Of a stretch of DNA of 64,000 nucleotides, positions 8,935-16,474 are shown piece after piece (positions within the stretch are counted from its first letter, which is position 1; every line of letters starts with the position of its first letter). The notes under the pieces are model-generated. The model was not told the origin of the DNA, did not search any database, and worked only from the letters and a program-made list of their open reading frames with translations. The position numbers and the translations under genes are program-made. The DNA lies in assembly GCF_019091455.1 (NCBI RefSeq), contig NZ_JAGXJN010000009.1:1-64000 (forward strand), read 5' to 3'. Source of the stretch: Chitinophaga sp. GbtcB8 (GTDB taxonomy: Bacteria > Bacteroidota > Bacteroidia > Chitinophagales > Chitinophagaceae).

Positions 8935-9930
8935 ATGAAAAAAAATATTGCATTGGTAGCCGGCGGATATTCCGGTGAAGCCGTAATATCCGTACAAAGC
9001 GCAGCCGTAATAGAAAAACAGCTGGACAGCAGTAAGTACAATGTATACAAGATAGCCATCAGCCGCAATAGCTGGACCTATACCGGCGCCGATGGTAAAA
9101 CGGCGGAGATCGATAAAAATGATTTCAGCCTCCCTCTCAACGGCAGCAAGGTTACTTTTGACGCTGTTTTTATAGGCATACACGGTACGCCCGGGGAAGA
9201 TGGCCGCCTGCAGGGCTATTTTGAGATGCTGGGCATACCTTACACCAGCTGCGGCATGGTAACCTCCGCCCTTACATTTAACAAAAGTTATTGCAATAAG
9301 ATCGTTGCTGCCCTGGATGTGGTGAATGTATCCAAGTCTGCACATATTTTTAAAGACCAGCCCTATGATGCCGCCGCGTTGTTACAGCAGCTGCGCCTGC
9401 CCGTATTTGTAAAACCGGCAGAAGGAGGCAGCAGCATTGGCATGTCTAAAGTAACAAAGGCAGAGGAGCTGCCCGCCGCCATAGAAAAAGCTTTTAAAGA
9501 AGATAATCAGGTGCTGATAGAAGAGTTTATTAAAGGCCGTGAGCTTACCTGCGGCTTATTTAAGGTAAATGGCCAGCTCACCGTGCTGCCCATTACAGAG
9601 GTGATCAGCAGCAAGGAATTCTTTGATTACGAAGCCAAGTATACACCCGGCGTATCCCAGGAAATTACGCCCGCACAGGTACCGGATGAGATCACGCAGC
9701 GCGTGCAGCAAACCGCCGGCATCCTGTATGACAAGCTGAATTGCCGAGGTATTGTGCGTATAGATTTCATTTGGGAAGAGGCCACCGGTAAGCTGTTCTT
9801 CCTGGAAGTGAACACCATGCCCGGCCAGTCTGAAAACAGCCTGGTTCCGCAGCAGGTAAGAGCTTCCGGCCGCACCTTGCAGGAATTTTACGGCATGTTA
9901 ATTGAAGAAAGCCTAAAGCTCAAAGCCTAA
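8935..9930 (+). CDS. ddl: D-alanine-D-alanine ligase
   Basis: Joins two D-alanines for peptidoglycan precursors (cytoplasmic, ATP-grasp fold). Seen: N-terminal VAGGYSGEAVISVQSA, the GIHGTPGEDGRLQGYFEMLG block, FVKPAEGGSSIGMSKV (ATP-grasp), FIKGRELTCGLF, and the Mg-binding end FLEVNTMPGQSENSLVPQQ. Length (331 aa) is standard. The last codons lie inside the left arm of a heptad repeat, so the C-terminus ESLKLKA is encoded by repeat sequence. The PASTA protein downstream also belongs to cell-envelope biology. Confidence 0.97.
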   Translation: MKKNIALVAGGYSGEAVISVQSAAVIEKQLDSSKYNVYKIAISRNSWTYTGADGKTAEIDKNDFSLPLNGSKVTFDAVFIGIHGTPGEDGRLQGYFEMLGIPYTSCGMVTSALTFNKSYCNKIVAALDVVNVSKSAHIFKDQPYDAAALLQQLRLPVFVKPAEGGSSIGMSKVTKAEELPAAIEKAFKEDNQVLIEEFIKGRELTCGLFKVNGQLTVLPITEVISSKEFFDYEAKYTPGVSQEITPAQVPDEITQRVQQTAGILYDKLNCRGIVRIDFIWEEATGKLFFLEVNTMPGQSENSLVPQQVRASGRTLQEFYGMLIEESLKLKA

Positions 9931-10003
9931 AGCAAAAAGCTTAAGGCAAAAGGGTCTTCAATCACTGTAGGCGCTTTGTGCTTTCTGCTTTTAGCTTTCA
10001 GCT
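9908..10003. repeat. Heptad inverted repeat B (AAAGCNN family)
   Basis: Begins inside the ddl 3' end. The left arm has AAAGC spaced mostly by 7 nt (9908-9948). The centre is GGGTCTTCAATCACTGTA. The right arm (9970-10003) is GCGCTTT, GTGCTTT, CTGCTTT, TAGCTTT. The arms are complementary. The centre and right arm are nearly identical to repeat C. Confidence 0.85.
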
Positions 10004-10022
10004 AAACATAAAACAAAACATC

Positions 10023-10829
10023 GTGTTTGAAAAAATTACCAGACGCTCTTTTAGATTTAACTTATTAATAGCAATAGGATTGCTGGTGGTACTGGGTATC
10101 CTGTTCTTTTCAATGCTGGGTATCATAACCCGGCATAATGAAACCTTAAAAGTACCGGACGTACGCCGTAAGAATGTGAAAGAAGCCATTATGCTGCTGG
10201 AAAAAGCCGGCTTTGAAGCAGATGTGCGGGACTCTATTTATTTAGACAGTATCCCCGCGCTAAGTGTATGGGAGCAGCAGCCTGAAACCGGCGCTGAAGT
10301 AAAGGTAGGCCGTACTATTTACCTGACCGTAAATAAAGTAGTGCCGCCCATGGTGGCCATGCCTGACCTGGAAGGACTTACCTTCCGCAGTGCTGAAATG
10401 ACGCTGCACAGCCGCCGCCTGAACGTAGGAGACACTATTTATAAACCGGATTTTGCTACCAATACCGTATTACAGCAATTACTGAACGGTAAGCTCATAA
10501 AGGCAGGTAAAATGATCCCCGAAGGCAGTAACATTACATTGGTGCTGAGCAGCGGCACCGGCAGCATAGAGAACCCGGTACCGGATCTTTCCGGTCTTAC
10601 TTACCTGGAAGCGCGGGAGATCCTGAGCGCCAGTAATCTGAACCTGGGCACCGTGCTGATAGATGCCTCTGTAACAGATACTGCCAATGCTTTCGTAACC
10701 AAGCAGGTACCGCCCCGCCATAATAGCATTGGTGACCTGAATAAGGTACGGGCCGGCGAAACCATTGATATATGGCTGGCCGCCAGCCGGCCGGTAAAAG
10801 ATACGGCTACGGCAGATAGTTCGAAATAG
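10023..10829 (+). CDS. PASTA-domain membrane protein
   Basis: Single N-terminal transmembrane helix (FNLLIAIGLLVVLGILFFSM) followed by three PASTA repeats in the periplasm: LKVPDVRRKNVKEAIMLLE, MVAMPDLEGLTFRSAEMTL, and ENPVPDLSGLTYLEAREIL. PASTA domains bind peptidoglycan stem peptides or beta-lactams in other bacteria. No kinase or PBP domain is attached. The frame is open upstream to a GTG at 9978, but that part is repeat sequence. I choose GTG 10023 (FEKITRRSFRF), which gives the usual short cytoplasmic head. It follows ddl closely, so a cell-wall role is likely. Confidence 0.88.
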   Translation: MFEKITRRSFRFNLLIAIGLLVVLGILFFSMLGIITRHNETLKVPDVRRKNVKEAIMLLEKAGFEADVRDSIYLDSIPALSVWEQQPETGAEVKVGRTIYLTVNKVVPPMVAMPDLEGLTFRSAEMTLHSRRLNVGDTIYKPDFATNTVLQQLLNGKLIKAGKMIPEGSNITLVLSSGTGSIENPVPDLSGLTYLEAREILSASNLNLGTVLIDASVTDTANAFVTKQVPPRHNSIGDLNKVRAGETIDIWLAASRPVKDTATADSSK

Positions 10830-10915
10830 CACAAAGCACAAAGCACAAAGCATAAAGCAAAAGGGTCTTCAATCACTGTAAGCGCTTTATGCTTTCTGCT
10901 TTCCGCTTTCACCTT
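10830..10915. repeat. Heptad inverted repeat C (AAAGCNN family)
   Basis: Starts at the base after the PASTA gene stop. Left arm: AAAGCAC, AAAGCAC, AAAGCAT, AAAGCA. The centre GGGTCTTCAATCACTGTA is identical to repeat B. Right arm: GCGCTTT, ATGCTTT, CTGCTTT, CCGCTTT. Ends 14 bases before the rhodanese start, so it lies in that gene's leader. Confidence 0.88.
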
Positions 10916-10929
10916 AAAAACAATACAAC

Positions 10930-11238
10930 ATGGAAAATATAACACCAGAAGAAGTAAAAAAACGTATAGACAGCGGCGAACAGCTGAATTTAGTAGATGT
11001 ACGGGAGCCGCATGAAAACGCTGAATTTAACATAGGCGGTACTTTAGTACCCCTCGGCGATATCCGCGCTATGCAGATAGACGAAATAGAAGGTCTGAAA
11101 GATAAAGAAGTAATTGTATACTGCCGTAGCGGTAACCGCAGCGGTCAGGCCGCCATGGTGCTGGAAACCATGGGTTTTGAGAACGTAAAGAACCTCACCG
11201 GCGGCATGTTAAGCTGGCAGGAGAAATTCGGCGCTTAA
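10930..11238 (+). CDS. Single-domain rhodanese-like sulfurtransferase
   Basis: A 102-residue cytoplasmic protein with the rhodanese fold: ITPEEVKKRID, LVDVREPHENAEFNIGG, the active loop CRSGNRS with catalytic Cys65, and the closing NLTGGMLSWQ. It carries persulfide sulfur on Cys65. The acceptor is not evident. Its stop codon is the first base triplet of inverted repeat E. Confidence 0.94.
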   Translation: MENITPEEVKKRIDSGEQLNLVDVREPHENAEFNIGGTLVPLGDIRAMQIDEIEGLKDKEVIVYCRSGNRSGQAAMVLETMGFENVKNLTGGMLSWQEKFGA

Positions 11239-11363
11239 TTACGAATTGAGCCGAATGCTAAATGCTTAATGCTTAACGCTGAGAGTTCAAAGCAGAATAT
11301 CTAAAGCAAGATACAATTAGCGTTCAGCATTAAGCGTCCCGCGTTCAGCAGAATTCGTAATTA
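11236..11363. repeat. Stop-to-stop inverted repeat E
   Basis: Fills the whole gap between two convergent genes and includes both stop codons. Outer arms TTAATTACGAATT (11236-11248) and AATTCGTAATTAA (11351-11363) are perfectly complementary. Inner arms are 7-nt tandems: left AATGCTA, AATGCTT, AATGCTT, AACGCTG; right TTAGCGT, TCAGCAT, TAAGCGT, CCCGCGT, TCAGCAG. It combines the ATTACGA unit with a GC-containing unit. Confidence 0.88.
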
Positions 11364-11744
11364 ACCAACGATCGCGGTTGCTTCAATCTCCACCAAAAAC
11401 CGTTTATCTATTAAACGGCTCACCTCCACCATGGTGGTTACGGGTTTTATGCTCTGGAAAAACTCTCCATGCGCCCGTCCGATCTCTTCCCATTTAGAAA
11501 TATCAGTTACAAACATACGGGTGCGTACTACATCGTGCAGGCTGGCGCCGGCAGCTACCAGCGCAGCTTCTATGCGGGCCAGTATGTATTTGGTTTGTGC
11601 ATAGGCGTTACCCTCACCCATCACTTTATCACCATCAGCAGCCACTGTGCCGGATACCTCTACCACATTACCCACCCTCACGGCACGTGAGTAGCCTACT
11701 TTGTTTTCCCAGGGTGCGCCGGACGAAAAGTTAGTGCGTTGCAT
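11361..11744 (-). CDS. Rid-family (YjgF/UK114) protein without the canonical Arg
   Basis: Small trimeric enamine/imine-related fold: NVVEVSGTVAADGD, ALVAAGASLHDVVRTRMFVTDISKW and the closing VEVSRLIDKRFLVEIEATAI. In E. coli RidA the 2-aminoacrylate deaminase Arg105 sits in the P-A-R-S segment before VEVARL. Here that segment reads PVTT, so the key Arg is replaced. This places the protein outside the deaminase-competent Rid groups, and its activity cannot be assumed. It lies 11 bases after the upstream membrane-protein gene on the same strand, so the two are probably cotranscribed. Confidence 0.88.
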   Translation of the reverse strand: MQRTNFSSGAPWENKVGYSRAVRVGNVVEVSGTVAADGDKVMGEGNAYAQTKYILARIEAALVAAGASLHDVVRTRMFVTDISKWEEIGRAHGEFFQSIKPVTTMVEVSRLIDKRFLVEIEATAIVG

Positions 11745-11755
11745 AAGCGGTATAT

Positions 11756-13006
11756 TTATTTGGTTTGCTGTACAGTAGTAGTGGTTACCTGCGGCCCGCC
11801 CGTTCGTATCTTAACTACGCGGTTCAGCAGGTCAAACCAGAAGGGCGCGCCCAGTGAAACCGCCAGTGCAGTGATCATCCATCCCAGGAATACCAGCCAG
11901 CCGTTCTGCTGGTAGGGGTGCGTATAACAGCCCACTTTCCGTTTAGCCACCGTTTGCATAGCCTGCTGGTATTTTTGCAGCTCCGGGGCCGATAGCAGCT
12001 TGCCTGCAATAGAATCCAGCCGCTGGTGAATTTGCGTATAGGCGGTATCGGTATAGGCAGTATCCTTGCAATTACCACGGTTAATACCTAATATATTCTG
12101 TATATCCGTTGCATCAGCGGCCAGGCTGCGGTACAGGCTATCCAGCATGGCATCTTCCAGGGATACCTGGTACGCCGTATCCGGCCTTACAAAGATACTA
12201 TCTCCAACGCGTATGGTGTCCTGTTTAATTACCAGGCTGCGTTTCAGGCTGTCTTTCCACTGGCCGTACAGCTCATAACGTTGGGTAGCCAGGGTTACCA
12301 TCTGCTCTCTTGCTTTTTTGTCTTTGGTAAGTATGCGGGCAATGGCAATGGAATCCACGTTAAACTGCCAGGCAATAATAAACCCTATAATGATCAGCAG
12401 CAGCTGTATCTGTTTCCGGTACCAGCCGCTGGTGCGGGCCATTACTTCGTCAAACCATTGTTCCACTTTATTGCGGAAGCGTTCTGCATCCCGCTGGGCA
12501 TCTTCCAGCAGGTTAAGCAAATGGTTGCGTGTAGGCTGACCCAGGTGCGGCAGGCCGCTTTCCAGGTTTTGTTTTACCAGGGCCGCTTCCTGTTGGGTGC
12601 TGCTGTCATAGCCCGGGCCGCGCAGCAGGTGCATAAGGGTTTGGGAAAACAGCTGCGGGCTAATGTAAGAAGGCCGGCTGGACGATTTACTTTCCCCCAG
12701 CGAGTGAATGCCCGGTTCAGTATAGAATTTTTTCAGGAAAGGGCTGTTCTTAAAAGGCGCAAAAAAATAGATCACACTCCATCCCAGCTCATAGAACCAG
12801 GTAAAAAAGGTGAACTGTCCCAGCCATCCCAGCGGGTTACCACGGGGATCATTATCCAGTATACGGCGAAGGGCTTTGGTCAGAAAGCGGGCGCGCAGGT
12901 TAAAAATGCGGGCTATCATTTCCTGTATAATAGAAGCCAGCAAACTATAAAGCAGGTAAATAAATATCAGGCTAATGGCTACATCCAGGGCTGTATTTCC
13001 AAACAT
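11756..13006 (-). CDS. Membrane protein of unknown function
   Basis: 416 residues. A hydrophobic helix at about 9-30 (AISLIFIYLLYSLLASIIQEM), another at about 200-217 (IQLLLIIIGFIIAW) and a third near 372-395 (NGWLVFLGWMITALAVSLGAPFWFDLL) frame a basic N-terminal stretch and a long soluble, probably extracytoplasmic, middle loop. The C-terminus FWFDLLNRVVKIRTGG resembles the end of several uncharacterised bacterial membrane proteins. I do not recognise a named family. Likely operon with the Rid-family gene. Confidence 0.8.
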   Translation of the reverse strand: MFGNTALDVAISLIFIYLLYSLLASIIQEMIARIFNLRARFLTKALRRILDNDPRGNPLGWLGQFTFFTWFYELGWSVIYFFAPFKNSPFLKKFYTEPGIHSLGESKSSSRPSYISPQLFSQTLMHLLRGPGYDSSTQQEAALVKQNLESGLPHLGQPTRNHLLNLLEDAQRDAERFRNKVEQWFDEVMARTSGWYRKQIQLLLIIIGFIIAWQFNVDSIAIARILTKDKKAREQMVTLATQRYELYGQWKDSLKRSLVIKQDTIRVGDSIFVRPDTAYQVSLEDAMLDSLYRSLAADATDIQNILGINRGNCKDTAYTDTAYTQIHQRLDSIAGKLLSAPELQKYQQAMQTVAKRKVGCYTHPYQQNGWLVFLGWMITALAVSLGAPFWFDLLNRVVKIRTGGPQVTTTTVQQTK

Positions 13007-13090
13007 AAGGGTTCTCAGGATTTGCGGTAAATTATAAAAAAATATTTCAATGTAAAAGTAAGAGGAGAGTACGCAGTGTATATGTTGTGG

Positions 13091-13187
13091 AGCTAAAAGC
13101 TAAAAGCCAAAAGCATAAAGCCAACAGATATTGGGCTCAGCAAAACATGATCAGCTTTATGCTTTCTGCTTTCCGCTTTCAGCTCTC
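13091..13187. repeat. Heptad inverted repeat D (AAAGCNN family)
   Basis: Left arm AGCTAAAAGCTAAAAGCC with further AAAGC units (13091-13122). Right arm CAGCTTT, ATGCTTT, CTGCTTT, CCGCTTT, CAGCT (13152-13185), the middle of which matches repeat C. The centre differs from B and C. The right arm contains the stop and last codons of the minus-strand gene 13179-14372. Confidence 0.85.
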
Positions 13188-14372
13188 AAAAAAGCAGCTG
13201 CTGCCGCCCACCCAGGTATCCTGGGCATTATTGCTCACGCCTATCATCTTTCCTTTACTGATACGCGCCAGGTTATGCACCAGCAGCGGGCGGGGGCTGC
13301 CGTCCGGCCATATATACATCATCCGTATTTCACAATGGGCCGGGCCGCTGGGCGTATAAATAACCGGGGCATACTGCACTTTGTGCTGCAGTACCCAGTT
13401 TTCGGGGTCTTTAATATTATCAATATCCGCCGGTGTTACATCTATGATCACGCCTTGCCCTGCAAAGGAGAATAGGGGTTTCAGCACATAATTTTCCAGG
13501 TCAGCAGGTATTACCGGCAAGGTGTGCAGGTACCAGCTTTTAGGGGCAAAGGGGCTTTGTATAAGGGGCAGCATGAATTTGCTGATGCGGTAAAACCAGT
13601 TGGGGTGTGTGATCCATTCTACATCCAGGTGCTGGAACAGGTTGGGATAACTGCCCAGCGTAGCCTGTTGTTTGATCAGGTCATCAAATATAACCCGGTT
13701 GTATATACGTTTTACGGGCGTTTGTTTGCCGTTATTATTATAATAAAGATTGGCGCCCTCCTGTATAAGCTCCGTTACGCATACCGGGTTTATACCCAGT
13801 CGTTTTTGCGTACAGTAAAAATCAACCCTGGTTTTTTGCAGCTGGGGCGCCACTTCCAGTAAGATTACCTCCTGCGGGTCATTGTCCCCAATGATCAGCT
13901 GCTGCAGTAATTTAAAATAACTCTCCCCATCCAGCCCGTTAAAGAAATTAGTAACGGTACCGGGTATATTAAAATGATGTTTGAACTGCCGGGCCATTAC
14001 TTCCTGGAAAGCAAACAGGGTAGGGAAGCCCTGCAGCTCTATCAGCTGCGGCGCCAGTTCTCCGTTCTCCTGCCGGCATACCGCAAAATCAATGATCAGG
14101 AAATGCGGATGCGTATTCTCTGCCGGTACCTTCAGCGCATTGGGAATAGCATCGCGGGTTATGTCTTTGAAATCAGGACGTAATATTACCTCCACTACCT
14201 CTTCACAGGCCTCCACCAGCTTGCTGGTAAGGGCAGCCGGTACAAACACAGGCGTTTCTGCTACCCGGAAGGCAGGTGCTTCCCCGGCTTCAGCAGCCAG
14301 GCTGTCCAGGAAAGCCTGGTATTTGCCGGCAGTAAAATGCTCGTTATAATATGTACGTAAGGAGGGTATCAT
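13179..14372 (-). CDS. ATP-grasp ligase related to glutathionylspermidine synthase (circularly permuted type)
   Basis: 397 residues. Seen: FLIIDFAVCRQENGELAPQL, LIELQGFPTLFAFQEV, LLEVAPQLQKTRVDF, YVLKPLFSFAGQGV and the metal-binding end CEIRMMYIWPDGS ... TWVGGSSCFF. This order of motifs fits the circularly permuted ATP-grasp ligases that join a carboxylate to an amine through an acyl phosphate. The start overlaps the amidotransferase stop by 4 bases (ATGA), so the two proteins are probably made together and work together. The C-terminal residues CFFES are encoded in heptad repeat D. Substrates unknown. Confidence 0.75.
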   Translation of the reverse strand: MIPSLRTYYNEHFTAGKYQAFLDSLAAEAGEAPAFRVAETPVFVPAALTSKLVEACEEVVEVILRPDFKDITRDAIPNALKVPAENTHPHFLIIDFAVCRQENGELAPQLIELQGFPTLFAFQEVMARQFKHHFNIPGTVTNFFNGLDGESYFKLLQQLIIGDNDPQEVILLEVAPQLQKTRVDFYCTQKRLGINPVCVTELIQEGANLYYNNNGKQTPVKRIYNRVIFDDLIKQQATLGSYPNLFQHLDVEWITHPNWFYRISKFMLPLIQSPFAPKSWYLHTLPVIPADLENYVLKPLFSFAGQGVIIDVTPADIDNIKDPENWVLQHKVQYAPVIYTPSGPAHCEIRMMYIWPDGSPRPLLVHNLARISKGKMIGVSNNAQDTWVGGSSCFFES

Positions 14373-15229
14373 AACTTGGTCATCAGCGGTGTGTGAACCT
14401 GGGACAGTGGCCCAAAAATAATATCGTTCAGGAAGGTAGGAATAAAGCGGTTATGCGTCAGCGTTATCTTCCCCGGATCGGTCAGCTGTTCCAGCATGCT
14501 TTCATATTTCTCAGCTCCGTAGGCAGCTGTTACATGCTGTCTTTTATCGTCCTGTAATAAGTATTTGCGCATGCCCGCTGCATCAGCCTCCGGATGGAAT
14601 TGTGTGCCCAGGAAATGTGCATTAAAACGGATGGCCATCACGGCCCTTTCCAGCGGCACATGCGGGCGTTCCTTTTCAATGGCCAGCACCTGCGCACCCA
14701 TAACCTGCAGTTTAGCCGGCTGCAGGCCTATCACCTGCCAGTTGCGGCTGTCTACCACGTAAAATGGTTCCGGCAGCTGCCGGAACAGCGGCTCCATCTC
14801 GCCGGCATGGGTCTTATGCACCGGGAATACCCCAAATGCAGGCGACCGGCGCCGGCATACCTGTCCCAGCTCAAAATAGCGGCACATGAGCTGAAAAGAG
14901 TGGCATATAAACAGCACCGGCTTTTTTACCTGCGCGCTTTCATTCCACTTTATCAGGTCATGCACCAGGCCAAAGTAGGCCTTTTCCCAATCGCTGCCCT
15001 CACTGTCTACCGGGCTGCCAGGCCCGCCGGTAGAAATATAAATATCGTAGGAAAGATCGGGTACCTCATTTGCAAGGCGTACTTCAAACTCATCTGCCTG
15101 CAGCTGTAAACCGTGCGTGGCGCTATAATCCGCCAGTATTTCCCGTATGCAGCGCATCCCCTCATTGGGCACACCTTCGTACATATCCAACACGGCTACT
15201 TTCCACTGCTGTTTAACGGGTATAAGCAT
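14369..15229 (-). CDS. Class I glutamine amidotransferase-like protein
   Basis: A 286-residue protein with the GATase class I triad: nucleophile C109 in LFICHSFQLMCR and H212/E214 in GTQFHPEAD, plus the oxyanion-region ISTGGPGSP. In this family it releases ammonia from glutamine or cleaves gamma-glutamyl bonds. It is not fused to a synthase. Because it overlaps the permuted ATP-grasp gene and lies near a GCS2 ligase, it could feed ammonia to the ligase or trim a gamma-glutamyl intermediate. A C-terminal extension after residue about 225 is not part of the core fold. Confidence 0.88.
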   Translation of the reverse strand: MLIPVKQQWKVAVLDMYEGVPNEGMRCIREILADYSATHGLQLQADEFEVRLANEVPDLSYDIYISTGGPGSPVDSEGSDWEKAYFGLVHDLIKWNESAQVKKPVLFICHSFQLMCRYFELGQVCRRRSPAFGVFPVHKTHAGEMEPLFRQLPEPFYVVDSRNWQVIGLQPAKLQVMGAQVLAIEKERPHVPLERAVMAIRFNAHFLGTQFHPEADAAGMRKYLLQDDKRQHVTAAYGAEKYESMLEQLTDPGKITLTHNRFIPTFLNDIIFGPLSQVHTPLMTKL

Positions 15230-15262
15230 AAAGCAAAGGTAAGAAATAGATAAAGAGATGGG

Positions 15263-16126
15263 TTATACTTGTTGTGTTGAGGTATCCAGGTCTTCTTCGC
15301 TTATAGCATTTACGGCTTCAACCGTAGCATCTTCTTCCAGCATGGCATCGCTTTCAAAAGCAATTGCTTTTACGAACTGGATATGCATATTAATAACATT
15401 GCAATAAGGAATGCATAAAATACCGTCTGACTCTATTTCTATTTTACAACCTCCCGATAAAGTAATATTATCCCCATTTTTTTTATTAAAGAGCCTTTTA
15501 GTAGGTGTTGAAATATACACACGGTCAAGAACTTCTCCGTCTGCAACCCAGTCTACTAATGTACCTTCATATAATACGCTTGCGTCTTTTGTATCAACCA
15601 GCAGGTTGATGTAAGTATTAGGTTTGGCGGAACCCAGGTACTGATATTCGGATTTATACTGATAAGCCCTGAAATAATACCACCACTTGTTGTAATACCG
15701 TAGTGAATTCTGAGGAAATTCATTGTTCCGGATAGTTTGCAGCAGCCGGCTCATTCTAAAACATTTCAGCGTAGTAATAGTGCCCATGAGCCAGCCTCCC
15801 AACGCAGCACACGCACATATTTTAAAAGTATAAAGTGAAAATTGGGAAAAGTACCGTGTAAGATCTGGTTTAGTTTTATTGATATAATCTTCTGTAATCT
15901 GCCCGGCCAGCACACGGAATAAGAAATTAAAGTCAATATCAAGCCGCCATAAATAAATGATCATACTATGTAGCAGCAGGGAAAGCACCGCAGAAACCAG
16001 CAGATATTCCAATAAAGACATCTTAGGCGCTGCTTTTGCATAGCTGCCGGTATTGTAAAAATAAAAAAAGATTAAAGGTGGAATTAACAAGATGGCCAAT
16101 AAAACGGCACCTAACGCCAGGTTCAA
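15263..16126 (-). CDS. Membrane protein of unknown function
   Basis: 287 residues with transmembrane helices at about 3-25 (ALGAVLLAILLIPPLIFFYFY), 40-62 (LLEYLLVSAVLSLLLHSMII) and 100-120 (FKICACAALGGWLMGTITTL). A soluble C-terminal domain follows, rich in beta strands (NTYINLLVDTKDASVLYEGT; GGCKIEIESDGILCIPYCNV). That part recalls small cytoplasmic domains of DUF6338-type proteins, but I cannot assign it. It lies 11 bases after the small gene 16138-16350 and 33 bases before the amidotransferase. Its GC content is lower than that of the flanking ligase genes. Confidence 0.75.
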   Translation of the reverse strand: MNLALGAVLLAILLIPPLIFFYFYNTGSYAKAAPKMSLLEYLLVSAVLSLLLHSMIIYLWRLDIDFNFLFRVLAGQITEDYINKTKPDLTRYFSQFSLYTFKICACAALGGWLMGTITTLKCFRMSRLLQTIRNNEFPQNSLRYYNKWWYYFRAYQYKSEYQYLGSAKPNTYINLLVDTKDASVLYEGTLVDWVADGEVLDRVYISTPTKRLFNKKNGDNITLSGGCKIEIESDGILCIPYCNVINMHIQFVKAIAFESDAMLEEDATVEAVNAISEEDLDTSTQQV

Positions 16127-16137
16127 TGGGGGGAAGA

Positions 16138-16350
16138 TTAATGTTGGAGAACCTTATTTTGTTCTGCTTTCGATCTTCTGTCTGGGCCGAAAGTGATCAC
16201 CAGTCTTTTATTTTCTTTAAGGGCAATTTCAAAATAACCACGCTTTTTTTCCTCACCGGTAAGATGAGAAAGCCGGTTCATGATATGATGGCTTAACGCA
16301 CTGTTTTGGGCAATGGCCCTGCCTACTTTAGAAAATTCTACGTTATTCAT
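16138..16350 (-). CDS. Small hypothetical protein (70 aa)
   Basis: Basic, mostly helical small protein (HHIMNRLSHLTGEEKKRGYF, then a strand-like FEIALKENKRLVITFG). I see no signal peptide or known motif. Supported by its 11-base spacing to the membrane-protein gene, same strand and an AT-rich upstream region with a -7-like element. Function unknown; possibly partner of the membrane protein. Confidence 0.55.
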   Translation of the reverse strand: MNNVEFSKVGRAIAQNSALSHHIMNRLSHLTGEEKKRGYFEIALKENKRLVITFGPDRRSKAEQNKVLQH

Positions 16351-16375
16351 AATCTATTTGATTAAAATAAGCAAT

Positions 16376-16383
16376 CAAATATA
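16376..16383 (-). promoter_or_regulatory. Candidate -7 element for the small gene/membrane gene pair
   Basis: TATATTTG on the minus strand matches TAnnTTTG, 26 bases upstream of the ATG at 16350. No matching -33 TTTG is seen in this AT-rich stretch, so chance occurrence is possible. Confidence 0.3.
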
Positions 16384-16474
16384 ATATAAATGTACAGGTT
16401 TTCCTTTTTCCCCGCTAATATTTCAGCTTTGAATATATTTATTTTAATATATTAACTCGCTAATTCATAAATAC

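Noticed and set aside
10830..10915. CRISPR-like array
   Set aside because: Units are only 7 nt, degenerate, without spacers, and arranged as inverted arms; no cas genes in the window.
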